Shown here: positions 1-6,654 of the stretch, one piece after another | How positions within the stretch are numbered: position 1 is the stretch's first letter | Layout of the letters: each line of letters starts with the position of its first letter | DNA from: an uncultured Sphingomonadales bacterium | Lineage (GTDB): Bacteria > Pseudomonadota > Alphaproteobacteria > Sphingomonadales > Sphingomonadaceae | Direction: 5' to 3' | DNA length: 27,402 nt | Assembly (NCBI GenBank): GCA_903828025.1 | Contig: CAIKKO010000281.1 | Location: 1-27,402, forward strand | Translations under genes and position numbers: made by a program | Notes under the pieces: generated by a model | Database searches by the model: none | Told to the model about the DNA's origin: nothing | What the model saw: only the letters and a program-made list of their open reading frames with translations

Positions 1-2
1 TT

Positions 3-1016
3 ACCGGGGGCAGCCCGCATCTGGTGCAATCGCTGGTACAAATGGATGCCCCGCTCCATCCCAAGCTCCGCCGCCTGACGCAAGAATGGTTTATGCCCAA
101 GAACTTGCGCACGATCGAGGCACGCACGCGCGCGATTGCCGAGGCCGCAGCCGACCGCCTGCTCGCAGCGGATGGTGAGGGCGATTTCACCAAACTGGTT
201 TCCTCGCCCTACCCGCTCCATGTCGTCATGCAGATCCTCGGCGTCCCCGAGGAGGATGAACAGCGCATGCTGGTGCTGACCCAGCAGATGTTCGGCGGGC
301 AGGACGAAGAGCTGAACCAATCCGGCATCAAGAACTTGCCGCCCGAGATGATTACCCAGATCGTGGCCGCTGCGGTGAAGGATTTCGAAGCCTATTTCGC
401 CGCGCTGGCCGCGCATCGCCGACAGAACCCGACCGACGATCTTGCCACGGTGATCGCCAACGGCCTGATCGACGGCGCGCCGCTCGATGATCGGGACACG
501 GCCGGGTACTACATCATCGCCGCGAGCGCGGGGCACGATACGACCAGCGCCTCCACAGCAGGCGCGATGCTTGCGCTGGCCCGCGATCCGGCGCAGTTCG
601 CCAGAGTGAAGGCGGACCGCAGCCTGCTGGCGGGCATTGTCGAGGAAGCGATCCGCTGGACCACGCCGGTGCAGCATTTCATGCGCACCGCTGCCGCTGA
701 TACCGAACTGGGCGGCCAGGCCATTGCGGCGGGTGACTGGTTGATGCTGAATTATGTCGCGGCCAACCACGATCCGGCGCAGTTCCCCGATCCGCGCCGG
801 TTTGACGCGGCGCGCGAGGGCAACCGGCATCTGGCCTTCGGCGCCGGCGCGCACCAGTGCCTTGGCCTGCACTTGGCGCGGCTGGAAATGCGCATCCTGT
901 TCGACGTGCTGCTCGACCGGCTCGAAACCGTTGAACTGGCTGGCGAACCCGCCCGTGCCAAGTCCACCTTTGTCGGTGGGCTCAAGCGCCTGCCGCTGCG
1001 CTGGAAGGCCGCCTAG
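3..1016 (+). CDS. Cytochrome P450, 5'-truncated by window edge
   Basis: Haem-thiolate monooxygenase; such enzymes hydroxylate small hydrophobic substrates using electrons from a ferredoxin partner, none of which is seen here. The frame is open to the first bases, so the true start lies outside; 337 residues are visible against the usual 400-440. Seen: the I-helix oxygen-activation motif AGHDTTSAS (about nt 526-552), the K-helix ExxR within EEAIRW (about nt 640-655), and the haem-binding loop FGAGAHQCLG with its cysteine ligand (about nt 838-867). All catalytic landmarks are intact, so nothing suggests decay. The sequence style is that of soluble bacterial class I P450s; the substrate cannot be named from sequence alone. 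It is followed by a long gene-free stretch, so no operon partner is visible downstream. Confidence 0.93.
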   Translation, partial: TGGSPHLVQSLVQMDAPLHPKLRRLTQEWFMPKNLRTIEARTRAIAEAAADRLLAADGEGDFTKLVSSPYPLHVVMQILGVPEEDEQRMLVLTQQMFGGQDEELNQSGIKNLPPEMITQIVAAAVKDFEAYFAALAAHRRQNPTDDLATVIANGLIDGAPLDDRDTAGYYIIAASAGHDTTSASTAGAMLALARDPAQFARVKADRSLLAGIVEEAIRWTTPVQHFMRTAAADTELGGQAIAAGDWLMLNYVAANHDPAQFPDPRRFDAAREGNRHLAFGAGAHQCLGLHLARLEMRILFDVLLDRLETVELAGEPARAKSTFVGGLKRLPLRWKAA

Positions 1017-1514
1017 CGCACACTGCCTCCGCGCAGGAGGCGGCGCGACCAACCGAATTCTCTTGACAAAACGAACCATATAGGCTAACTGCGCGCCCGG
1101 ATCGGGAGCGCGGCTAGGCCGGTCTCGCTTCGCTCCATCCCCGTTCGCTCAGGCGGTGGGGACGCGGCCGGCGCGGGCTCGCAGGGTTCAAGGCGGGGGG
1201 AAACCCAAAGTCCTTGGCCAGGCACGCTCGCCAGACCCCCGCGGCAACAGGTCATGGCGCGCCGGGCTTGCCCCACGCGCAAAGGCAGCCCCCGCCGCCC
1301 GCGAGTCCCGGCCGGTCTGCTTTCGCCTCTGCCGCACCCCATGGACCGAGCCGGGAACGCACGCACGGCTGCGCCCCGGACGCTCGCTACAAAGCTGGGC
1401 TCGCCCCTCCCTGCGGCACCGATGGCGCCGCGCCGGTCGCGCGATTCGCTGCGATTTTGATGGCGCTATGGTCCGGCTCGCCGCCGGATGCAGGCCCGCA
1501 GCCAGGGTCAGGAG
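1017..1514. other. Gene-free stretch between P450 and galU
   Basis: About 500 bp of very GC-rich DNA between the P450 stop and the galU stop. Several frames stay open by composition, but none has a recognisable product, a good ribosome site or consistent codon use. I looked for tRNA, tmRNA and RNase P RNA landmarks and saw none. The only signal is a TTGACA hexamer near the left end, described separately. Confidence 0.6.
1063..1091 (+). promoter_or_regulatory. Possible orphan promoter/operator
   Basis: A perfect -35-like TTGACA (1063-1068) is followed by ACGAACCATATAGG. This is AT-rich in an otherwise GC-rich stretch and looks like a regulator half-site next to a promoter. The -10 at optimal spacing (about 1086-1091, TAACTG) is weak. 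It points rightward into DNA with no gene before the convergent galU. It may be a leftover promoter of a lost gene, or may drive an unrecognised RNA. Confidence 0.3.
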
Positions 1515-2402
1515 CTAGTCCGCCAGCAGCCGCCGCATGATCGCGCGCACGTCATCCGCCATGTCCGGCCGTTCGAGCGCGAGTGCCAGCGTTGCCTCCA
1601 CGAAACCGGCCTTGCTGCCGCAATCGAACCGGCGTCCGCCGAACGTGACCGCATGGAACGGCTGCTGGCCGATCATGCGCGCCATCGCGTCGGTCAGCTG
1701 GATTTCGCCGCCAGCCCCCTTCTCCTGACTTTCGAGCGTGCGCATCACTTCGGGCTGCAGGATATAGCGGCCCGAGATGATCAGGTTCGACGGCGCGTCC
1801 TCGCGCTTCGGCTTTTCGACCAGCGCGGTCACTTCGGTCAGCGTCGGCGAAATCCGGGCACCCGGCGCGATCACGCCATAGCTCGAAACCTCTTCTTCGG
1901 GCACTTCCAGCACGCTGATGAGATTGCCGCCGACTTCGTTGTAAGCCTCGACCATTTCCTTCATGCAGCCCGGCGTGCCGATCATCAGTTCGTCCGGCAG
2001 GAAAATGGCGAAGGGCTCATCCCCGACAATCGCGCGCGCGCACCAGATCGCATGGCCAAGCCCCATCGGCACTTGCTGGCGCACGGTGACAAGGTTGCCG
2101 GGCAGAATGCGGGTCGCCTCCAGGATCGAAAGGTCTTTGCCCCGATCCGTCATCGTCCGCTCCAGTTCGAACGCGGTGTCGAAGTGTTCGACAATCGCGG
2201 TCTTGCCCCGGCCGGTCACGAAAATCAGCTGCTCGATCCCCGCCTCGCGTGCCTCGTCCACCGCGTACTGGATCAGCGGCCGGTCGATGATCGGCAGCAT
2301 TTCCTTGGGGATCGCCTTGGTGGCCGGCAGGAAGCGCGTGCCCATGCCGGCAACCGGGAAAACGGCCTTGCGGATCGGTTTTCTTGCGCTGCTTTCGGTC
2401 AT
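1515..2402 (-). CDS. galU: UTP-glucose-1-phosphate uridylyltransferase
   Basis: Makes UDP-glucose from UTP and glucose-1-phosphate in the cytoplasm, the donor for exopolysaccharide and other glycans. The nucleotide-binding signature GxGTRFLPATK is at residues 19-29, followed by KEMLPIIDRPLIQYAVDEA and, later, the LPDELM and VEKPKREDAPSNLIISGRYI stretches typical of bacterial GalU. I chose the ATG at 2402 (295 residues, normal for the family) because a GGAG lies about 10 nt upstream of it. An in-frame upstream start at 2453 would add 17 residues without family support. It is divergent from murA across about 114 bp. Its product would supply the polysaccharide locus further along the window, though it is not in that operon. 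Confidence 0.97.
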   Translation of the reverse strand: MTESSARKPIRKAVFPVAGMGTRFLPATKAIPKEMLPIIDRPLIQYAVDEAREAGIEQLIFVTGRGKTAIVEHFDTAFELERTMTDRGKDLSILEATRILPGNLVTVRQQVPMGLGHAIWCARAIVGDEPFAIFLPDELMIGTPGCMKEMVEAYNEVGGNLISVLEVPEEEVSSYGVIAPGARISPTLTEVTALVEKPKREDAPSNLIISGRYILQPEVMRTLESQEKGAGGEIQLTDAMARMIGQQPFHAVTFGGRRFDCGSKAGFVEATLALALERPDMADDVRAIMRRLLAD

Positions 2403-2516
2403 GGCATCAAGGCTCCGTTTGAAATGTTGCGCCCGTGGCTGGACATCATGCACTCCCTAGGCGCGGCAAGGTTGCGATCCTGTTGCACGCCTTGGCAAAC
2501 CGGCTAAACGACAAAA

Positions 2517-3800
2517 ATGGACAAGATCATCATTCGAGGCGGTAACCGCCTTTCCGGCACGGTTCCAGTCTCTGGTGCAAAGAATGCCGCATTAACGCTG
2601 CTCCCTTGCGCGCTGCTCACCGATGAACCGGTCACGCTGCGCAATCTTCCGCGCCTTGCGGACATCGACGGGTTCCAGCACCTGCTGAACCAGTTCGGCA
2701 TTTCGACGTCGATCGCCGGTGCCAGACCGGAAGATTTCGGCCGGGTGATGACCTTGCAGGCGACCCGGTTGACCTCGACCGTCGCGCCTTATGACCTTGT
2801 GCGCAAGATGCGCGCGTCGATCCTCGTGCTCGGCCCGCTGCTGGCGCGCGCGGGCGAGGCGACGGTCTCGCTCCCCGGCGGCTGTGCGATTGGCAACCGG
2901 CCGATCGACTTGCACTTGAAAGCGCTCGAAGCGTTCGGCGCGAAGATCGAGCTGGCCGCCGGCTATGTCCGCGCCATCGCGCCCGATGGCGGGCTGCCCG
3001 GCGGTGACTACAGCTTCCCGCTGGTCTCGGTCGGCGCGACTGAAAACGCGCTGATGGCCGCTGTGCTGGCGCGGGGCACCAGCACGCTGCACAATGCCGC
3101 GCGGGAGCCCGAGATTGTCGACTTGTGCAACCTCCTCGTCGCCATGGGCGCGGAAATCGAGGGCATCGGCAGTTCGGACCTGACCATCCACGGGGTCCAG
3201 CGCCTCCACGGCGCGACTTATATGGTCATGCCCGACCGGATCGAGGCGGGCAGCTACGCCTGCGCCGCAGCGATTACCGGCGGCGATATCACGCTTGCGG
3301 GCGCGCGGATGGAAGACATGGCCGCGACGGCGCAAGCCTTGCGCGATGCAGGCGTGCTGGTCGAAGCGGTGCGCGGCGGTGTGCGGATTGCGAGCGATGG
3401 TGATCTGCGCCCGGTAACGCTTTCGACCGCCCCCTACCCCGGCCTCGCCACCGATATGCAGGCCCAGCTCATGGCCATGCTGTGCCTCGCGGGTGGCTCC
3501 AGCGTGCTGACCGAGACGATCTTCGAGAACCGCTACATGCACGTGCCCGAGCTCAACCGCATGGGCGCACATATCGAGACCAAGGGCCGCACCGCGATTG
3601 TCCACGGCGTGCGCCAGCTGCACGGCGCCGAAGTCATGGCCACGGACTTGCGCGCCTCGATGAGCCTTGTCATCGCCGGGTTGGCGGCGGAGGGCGAATC
3701 GCAAGTCCACCGGCTCTATCACCTCGACCGCGGCTATGAGCGGCTGGAGGAAAAGTTCGCGCTGCTCGGCGCGGATGTGGAGCGCGTCGGCGGCGACTGA
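2517..3800 (+). CDS. murA: UDP-N-acetylglucosamine 1-carboxyvinyltransferase
   Basis: First committed step of peptidoglycan synthesis: transfers enolpyruvate from PEP to UDP-GlcNAc in the cytoplasm. Full length (427 residues). Seen: the N-terminal SGAKNAALTLLP motif with Lys22-Asn23, the active-site loop GGCAIGNRP with Cys123 (equivalent to E. coli Cys115, the fosfomycin target), and Asp313 in PGLATDMQAQ (equivalent to Asp305). The eight-residue offset is the same at both sites, which implies a small insertion before the loop. It starts 114 bp from the divergent galU start, so the intervening DNA should carry both promoters. No strong ribosome site precedes the ATG. It ends 23 bp before the convergent RHH gene. 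Confidence 0.98.
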   Translation: MDKIIIRGGNRLSGTVPVSGAKNAALTLLPCALLTDEPVTLRNLPRLADIDGFQHLLNQFGISTSIAGARPEDFGRVMTLQATRLTSTVAPYDLVRKMRASILVLGPLLARAGEATVSLPGGCAIGNRPIDLHLKALEAFGAKIELAAGYVRAIAPDGGLPGGDYSFPLVSVGATENALMAAVLARGTSTLHNAAREPEIVDLCNLLVAMGAEIEGIGSSDLTIHGVQRLHGATYMVMPDRIEAGSYACAAAITGGDITLAGARMEDMAATAQALRDAGVLVEAVRGGVRIASDGDLRPVTLSTAPYPGLATDMQAQLMAMLCLAGGSSVLTETIFENRYMHVPELNRMGAHIETKGRTAIVHGVRQLHGAEVMATDLRASMSLVIAGLAAEGESQVHRLYHLDRGYERLEEKFALLGADVERVGGD

Positions 3801-3823
3801 GGGCGGGACCGGCGGGCCCGTGC

Positions 3824-4060
3824 TCACGGAGCAATTAGGCGCGCGACCAGCCACAAGCGAATCGCCCCGGCGAGCCCCGGCGGCGTCGCAACCGCGATCC
3901 GCTCCACATCGATTCGCCCGACCAGCGCGTTGAGCGGCACGCCTTCCTCCTCGGCCGCCGCGCGCAGCATGGCCCAGAACAGCGGCTCAAGGCTGATCGA
4001 GGTCTTGTGCCCGGCGATCTCGACCGAGCGTTTGACCGGGGGGTGAAACGGAGTGGTCAC
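3824..4060 (-). CDS. Small ribbon-helix-helix domain protein
   Basis: Likely a small DNA-binding protein of the RHH_4 type (about 80 residues). From the GTG at 4060 the product has 78 residues. A short N-terminal strand (VKRSVEIAGHKTSISLEPLFW) is followed by a helix (AMLRAAAEEEGVPLNALVGRID), which is the strand-helix-helix plan of these proteins, then ERIAVATPPGLAGAIRLWLVARL. It lies just downstream of phaB on the same strand and is probably cotranscribed. The start is uncertain. A GTG at 4102 is in frame but lacks a ribosome site. The GTG at 4060 overlaps the stop of a 10-codon upstream reading frame that has a good GGAGG, suggesting coupled translation. Its target is unknown. Confidence 0.8.
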   Translation of the reverse strand: MTTPFHPPVKRSVEIAGHKTSISLEPLFWAMLRAAAEEEGVPLNALVGRIDVERIAVATPPGLAGAIRLWLVARLIAP

Positions 4061-4089
4061 GGGATGGCGGCCAACGCCCTCAACGGCAT
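4057..4089 (-). CDS. Possible 10-codon leader peptide upstream of the RHH gene
   Basis: Reading leftward from 4089: an ATG preceded by GGAGGCGGGCC, ten codons (MPLRALAAIP), then a TGA at 4059-4057. That TGA overlaps the GTG start of the RHH gene in the form GTGA. The arrangement is what translational coupling looks like, and the reading frame is short enough to be a regulatory leader. It could equally be chance in GC-rich DNA; nothing else supports a peptide. Confidence 0.3.
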   Translation of the reverse strand: MPLRALAAIP

Positions 4090-4105
4090 GGCCCGCCTCC
4101 ACCCA

Positions 4106-4834
4106 TCAATACATGTGCTGCCCGCCGTTGATGCTCATGGTCGAACCGGTGACAAAGCCGCCGTCGTCCGAAGTCAGGAACACCACGCCGCGCGCGATTT
4201 CCCCGGCATCGCCAAGGCGGCCCACCGGGATCTTGGCGACGATCTTTTCCAGCACCGGCGCGGGCACCGCCGCCACCATGTCGGTATCAATATAGCCCGG
4301 AGCAATCGCGTTCACGGTCACGCCATACTTGGCGCCTTCCTGCGCCAGCGCCTTGGTGAAGCCGTGGATGCCGGACTTGGCGGCGGCGTAGTTCACCTGT
4401 CCGTATTGCCCGGCCTGTCCGTTGATCGAGCCGATGTTGACAATGCGGCCCCAGCCGCGCTCGCGCATGCCGGGGAAAGTGGCCTTGGCCATATTGAAGC
4501 AGCCGCCGAGGTTGATGCGCATGACCTCGTTCCAGTCCTCGAACGACATCTTGTGCAGCACGCCGTCGCGCGTCACGCCCGCGTTGTTGACCACAATGTC
4601 GATCGGGCCGACGTCTGCCGCAATCTTCGCGCAGTTTTCGAGCGTGGCTTCGTGATCGCCCACGTCCCAGCGAACGACCTGAATCCCGGTTTCTTCGGCA
4701 AAGGCGAGCGCGCGCGCGTCATTCCCGGCGTAGTTCGCAATAACGGTACGACCTTCGGTCTTGAGCGCCTTGCAAATGGCGCTCCCGATCCCGCGCGAAC
4801 CACCAGTCACCACTGCAACGCGTGTCATTGTCAT
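4106..4834 (-). CDS. phaB: Acetoacetyl-CoA reductase (NADPH-dependent SDR)
   Basis: Reduces acetoacetyl-CoA to (R)-3-hydroxybutyryl-CoA, the monomer for polyhydroxybutyrate. Classical short-chain dehydrogenase of 242 residues from the ATG at 4834. Seen: cofactor loop TGGSRGIG (10-17), NNAG (83-86), and the catalytic Ser136, Tyr149 and Lys153. The block SINGQAGQYGQVNYAAAKSG with GFTKALAQE is the PhaB-type signature and separates it from FabG. A GAGGGAG abuts the ATG at 4840 with no spacer but lies 6 nt before the ATG at 4834, so the second start is preferred. No polymerase (phaC) or thiolase is in the window. The RHH gene follows immediately. Confidence 0.93.
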   Translation of the reverse strand: MTMTRVAVVTGGSRGIGSAICKALKTEGRTVIANYAGNDARALAFAEETGIQVVRWDVGDHEATLENCAKIAADVGPIDIVVNNAGVTRDGVLHKMSFEDWNEVMRINLGGCFNMAKATFPGMRERGWGRIVNIGSINGQAGQYGQVNYAAAKSGIHGFTKALAQEGAKYGVTVNAIAPGYIDTDMVAAVPAPVLEKIVAKIPVGRLGDAGEIARGVVFLTSDDGGFVTGSTMSINGGQHMY

Positions 4835-4840
4835 AGCCAT

Positions 4841-4847
4841 CTCCCTC
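4841..4847 (-). promoter_or_regulatory. Ribosome binding site deciding the phaB start
   Basis: GAGGGAG on the minus strand. It touches the first ATG (4840), which is too close for initiation, and is spaced correctly for the ATG two codons on (4834). Confidence 0.6.
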
Positions 4848-4958
4848 GCCGACTTGTTGGTACTGGCGTAATGGGATGATGTCCGGGCGACAAGCCGTTA
4901 GCGCAAAATCGCGCGAAAACGTGGCTGCGAACTGTTCAGGGAACCGCAAGCGCGGCGA

Positions 4959-5771
4959 TCAGAAGCGGAACTTGGTTCCGACATAGACCGCCTGGCTGTC
5001 CTTCTTGCCATCAGTCAGCGGCCGCAGACGATCCCGCTCAGGCGAATAGCGCACGCCTGCGGTCACATCAATATTGCGCGTCAGGCTATAGCTTCCGCCC
5101 AGATCGACCTGATAATCGCCCTGACCTTCATACGTCCGGGGCGCATGACCCGAGCGATCTTTCGTATCGAGTTCGATCCGGGGAGCCAGCCGGGCGGGCG
5201 AACCCAGAACGGTTGATCCGGCATCCTTGCTGGCGAACGTGCGCAGATCGGGCATATCGAGCCGCTGCAGTTCAAGCTTGGGCAGATCCCGCGCAACCAC
5301 CGCCGAGGCCGCAAAGCTCTGATACCCGCGCGCCAGACCGAGGTTGTAGACCATCGGGGCGATCCGGACCGGTGCCGCACCCGGCGCACTCACGCCCGCA
5401 GGCAGCGGCGCGCGCACCGCAAAATCCTGAACGCCAAGTCCGCCAACCCGCACTGCAACTGTCACCGCCCGGTCGGGGCGATTTTCCATACCGGCAGGGC
5501 TAAAGCGAAACAGGCGGCCATGCCCCAGCGGGCGGCTGGCAAGCTGCGAGTTGATCTGGGACACCAGCCGCGGATCGACCGAAGCGGGGGTGAAAGAACC
5601 GATCCCGCCACGCGCCGAAAGGCTGACCGGAACCGCCTTCAACGTCTCGGACAGCGCACTGCCCAGCGCAGGCCCGGCGGCGAGCCCGATCAAGCCGCAG
5701 CCCAGAAGCGGCAGCAGGCGCGCACGGGTGAGCCCGTGCGATTTCGCTGTCTTGCCCTCCCTGCCACGCAT
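4959..5771 (-). CDS. Exported protein of unknown function, possible outer-membrane barrel
   Basis: I do not recognise the family. From the ATG at 5771 it has 270 residues, with AAGGAAAG about 11 nt upstream. A frame extending to 5951 is open, but its extra residues look non-coding. Basic N-terminus (RGREGKTAKSHGLTRAR), then a hydrophobic stretch LLPLLGCGLIGLAAGPALGSA that fits a signal peptide. The last 70 residues alternate polar and hydrophobic residues (YQVDLGGSYSLTRNIDVTAG, later VYVGTKFRF) and end in phenylalanine, as outer-membrane beta-barrel strands do. The middle is rich in Ala, Pro and Arg. It lies 118 bp upstream of phaB on the same strand, so cotranscription is possible. A small surface protein is the best guess; function unknown. 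Confidence 0.75.
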   Translation of the reverse strand: MRGREGKTAKSHGLTRARLLPLLGCGLIGLAAGPALGSALSETLKAVPVSLSARGGIGSFTPASVDPRLVSQINSQLASRPLGHGRLFRFSPAGMENRPDRAVTVAVRVGGLGVQDFAVRAPLPAGVSAPGAAPVRIAPMVYNLGLARGYQSFAASAVVARDLPKLELQRLDMPDLRTFASKDAGSTVLGSPARLAPRIELDTKDRSGHAPRTYEGQGDYQVDLGGSYSLTRNIDVTAGVRYSPERDRLRPLTDGKKDSQAVYVGTKFRF

Positions 5772-5839
5772 GATCTGCCGATCTTTCCTTCGCTGCGATG
5801 CCGCAATTGCGACACCGCGAATCTCATTCCGTCCATACT

Positions 5840-5863
5840 GTGCGCAGGACATACGGTGCGCAC
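5840..5863. promoter_or_regulatory. Inverted repeat in divergent promoter region
   Basis: GTGCGCA (5840-5846) and TGCGCAC (5857-5863) form a perfect 7-bp inverted repeat with a 10-nt spacer. Centre-to-centre distance is 17 bp, compatible with a dimeric regulator. It sits in the 365-bp gap between the exported-protein gene (minus) and the DUF3576-leuS operon (plus), 69 bp from the former start. Apart from this I see no clear element in that gap. No known regulator is assigned. Confidence 0.35.
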
Positions 5864-6136
5864 CTATTAATTTCCAGTGGGGCAACGATTTTCCATCACT
5901 TGCAGCCAACCTGTTGCGCATTCTCCACAGCATCGGAGCTAGCTGCGCCAAACGCCTTATGCTGCCCCCGGGTGCGAGTGCAAATCGCTTCCTCCGGACT
6001 TCCGGCGCAACGCCCTTGCAGCGCGGCGCGCCGGGGTGATAGAGCGCGTTCGATCAAGCGCAGGAATGGCGCGCAAGGATTTCGTGCCGGACAAGCGGTT
6101 TGCTGCCGCGTTCCCGCCAGCAAGGACAGGATTCAC

Positions 6137-6601
6137 GTGACGACACGCCCTAGCATTTCCGCCACCATTGTTCGTGGCGCTGCCACCGCCGCGCTTGCTC
6201 TCGCGGCCACCGGGCTCGTCGCTGGTTGCGCGCACAAGGCGCGTCCGAAGCTGGACCTTGCCGCCAGCAAAGTGACCACGATCGGGGTGAACGCCTATCT
6301 GTGGCGCGCGACGCTGGAATCGCTTTCGTTCATGCCGCTGGTGCAGACCGACAGCAACGGCGGGGTGGTCGTGACCGACTGGTACACCAACCCGCGCAAT
6401 CCAGGCGAGCGGATGAAGGTTACTGTCTCGATTCTCGATCAGGATCTGCGCGCCGATGCGCTGCGGATCGCCGCCAGCCGTCAGGTTGCGCAAGGCGGCA
6501 ACTGGATCGACGCGCCGGTGCAGGCGGCCACGGTGCAGAAGCTGGAAGACATCATCCTGACCAAAGCGCGCGACTTGCGCCGCCAGACGGTGCACGGCTG
6601 A
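6137..6601 (+). CDS. DUF3576 family lipoprotein
   Basis: Small alphaproteobacterial lipoprotein of unknown role. It has 154 residues from the GTG at 6137, preceded by AAGGACAGG. The signal peptide ends in a lipobox LVAGC with Cys31. The mature part carries the DUF3576 core: IGVNAYLWRATLESLSFMPL, then VVVTDWYTNPRNPGERMKV and ILDQDLRADALRIAASRQV, ending with an amphipathic helix (ATVQKLEDIILTKARDLRRQ). It lies 53 bp upstream of leuS, followed by lptE and holA. This order is common in alphaproteobacteria and suggests one transcription unit and a possible envelope-maintenance role. An upstream in-frame extension to 5798 lacks a signal sequence and is rejected. Confidence 0.93.
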   Translation: MTTRPSISATIVRGAATAALALAATGLVAGCAHKARPKLDLAASKVTTIGVNAYLWRATLESLSFMPLVQTDSNGGVVVTDWYTNPRNPGERMKVTVSILDQDLRADALRIAASRQVAQGGNWIDAPVQAATVQKLEDIILTKARDLRRQTVHG

Positions 6602-6654
6602 TCCTGATGCTCTGACGGTTGCGCGCTGCGGTGCCGCTCCTTAGAGGGGGCGGC

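Noticed and set aside
1085..1518. Several short frames on both strands in the P450-galU gap
   Set aside because: Open only because of high GC; Arg/Pro/Ala-rich, mutually overlapping, without ribosome sites or recognisable sequence.
1488..2507. Plus-strand frame opposite galU
   Set aside because: Shadow of galU; the minus strand has all GalU signatures.
2592..3854. Minus-strand open frame of about 420 codons opposite murA
   Set aside because: Antisense shadow of an intact murA; composition is Arg/His-rich with no motif.
4007..4879. Plus-strand frame opposite phaB and the RHH gene
   Set aside because: Shadow; covers an intact SDR gene and lacks a ribosome site or motif.
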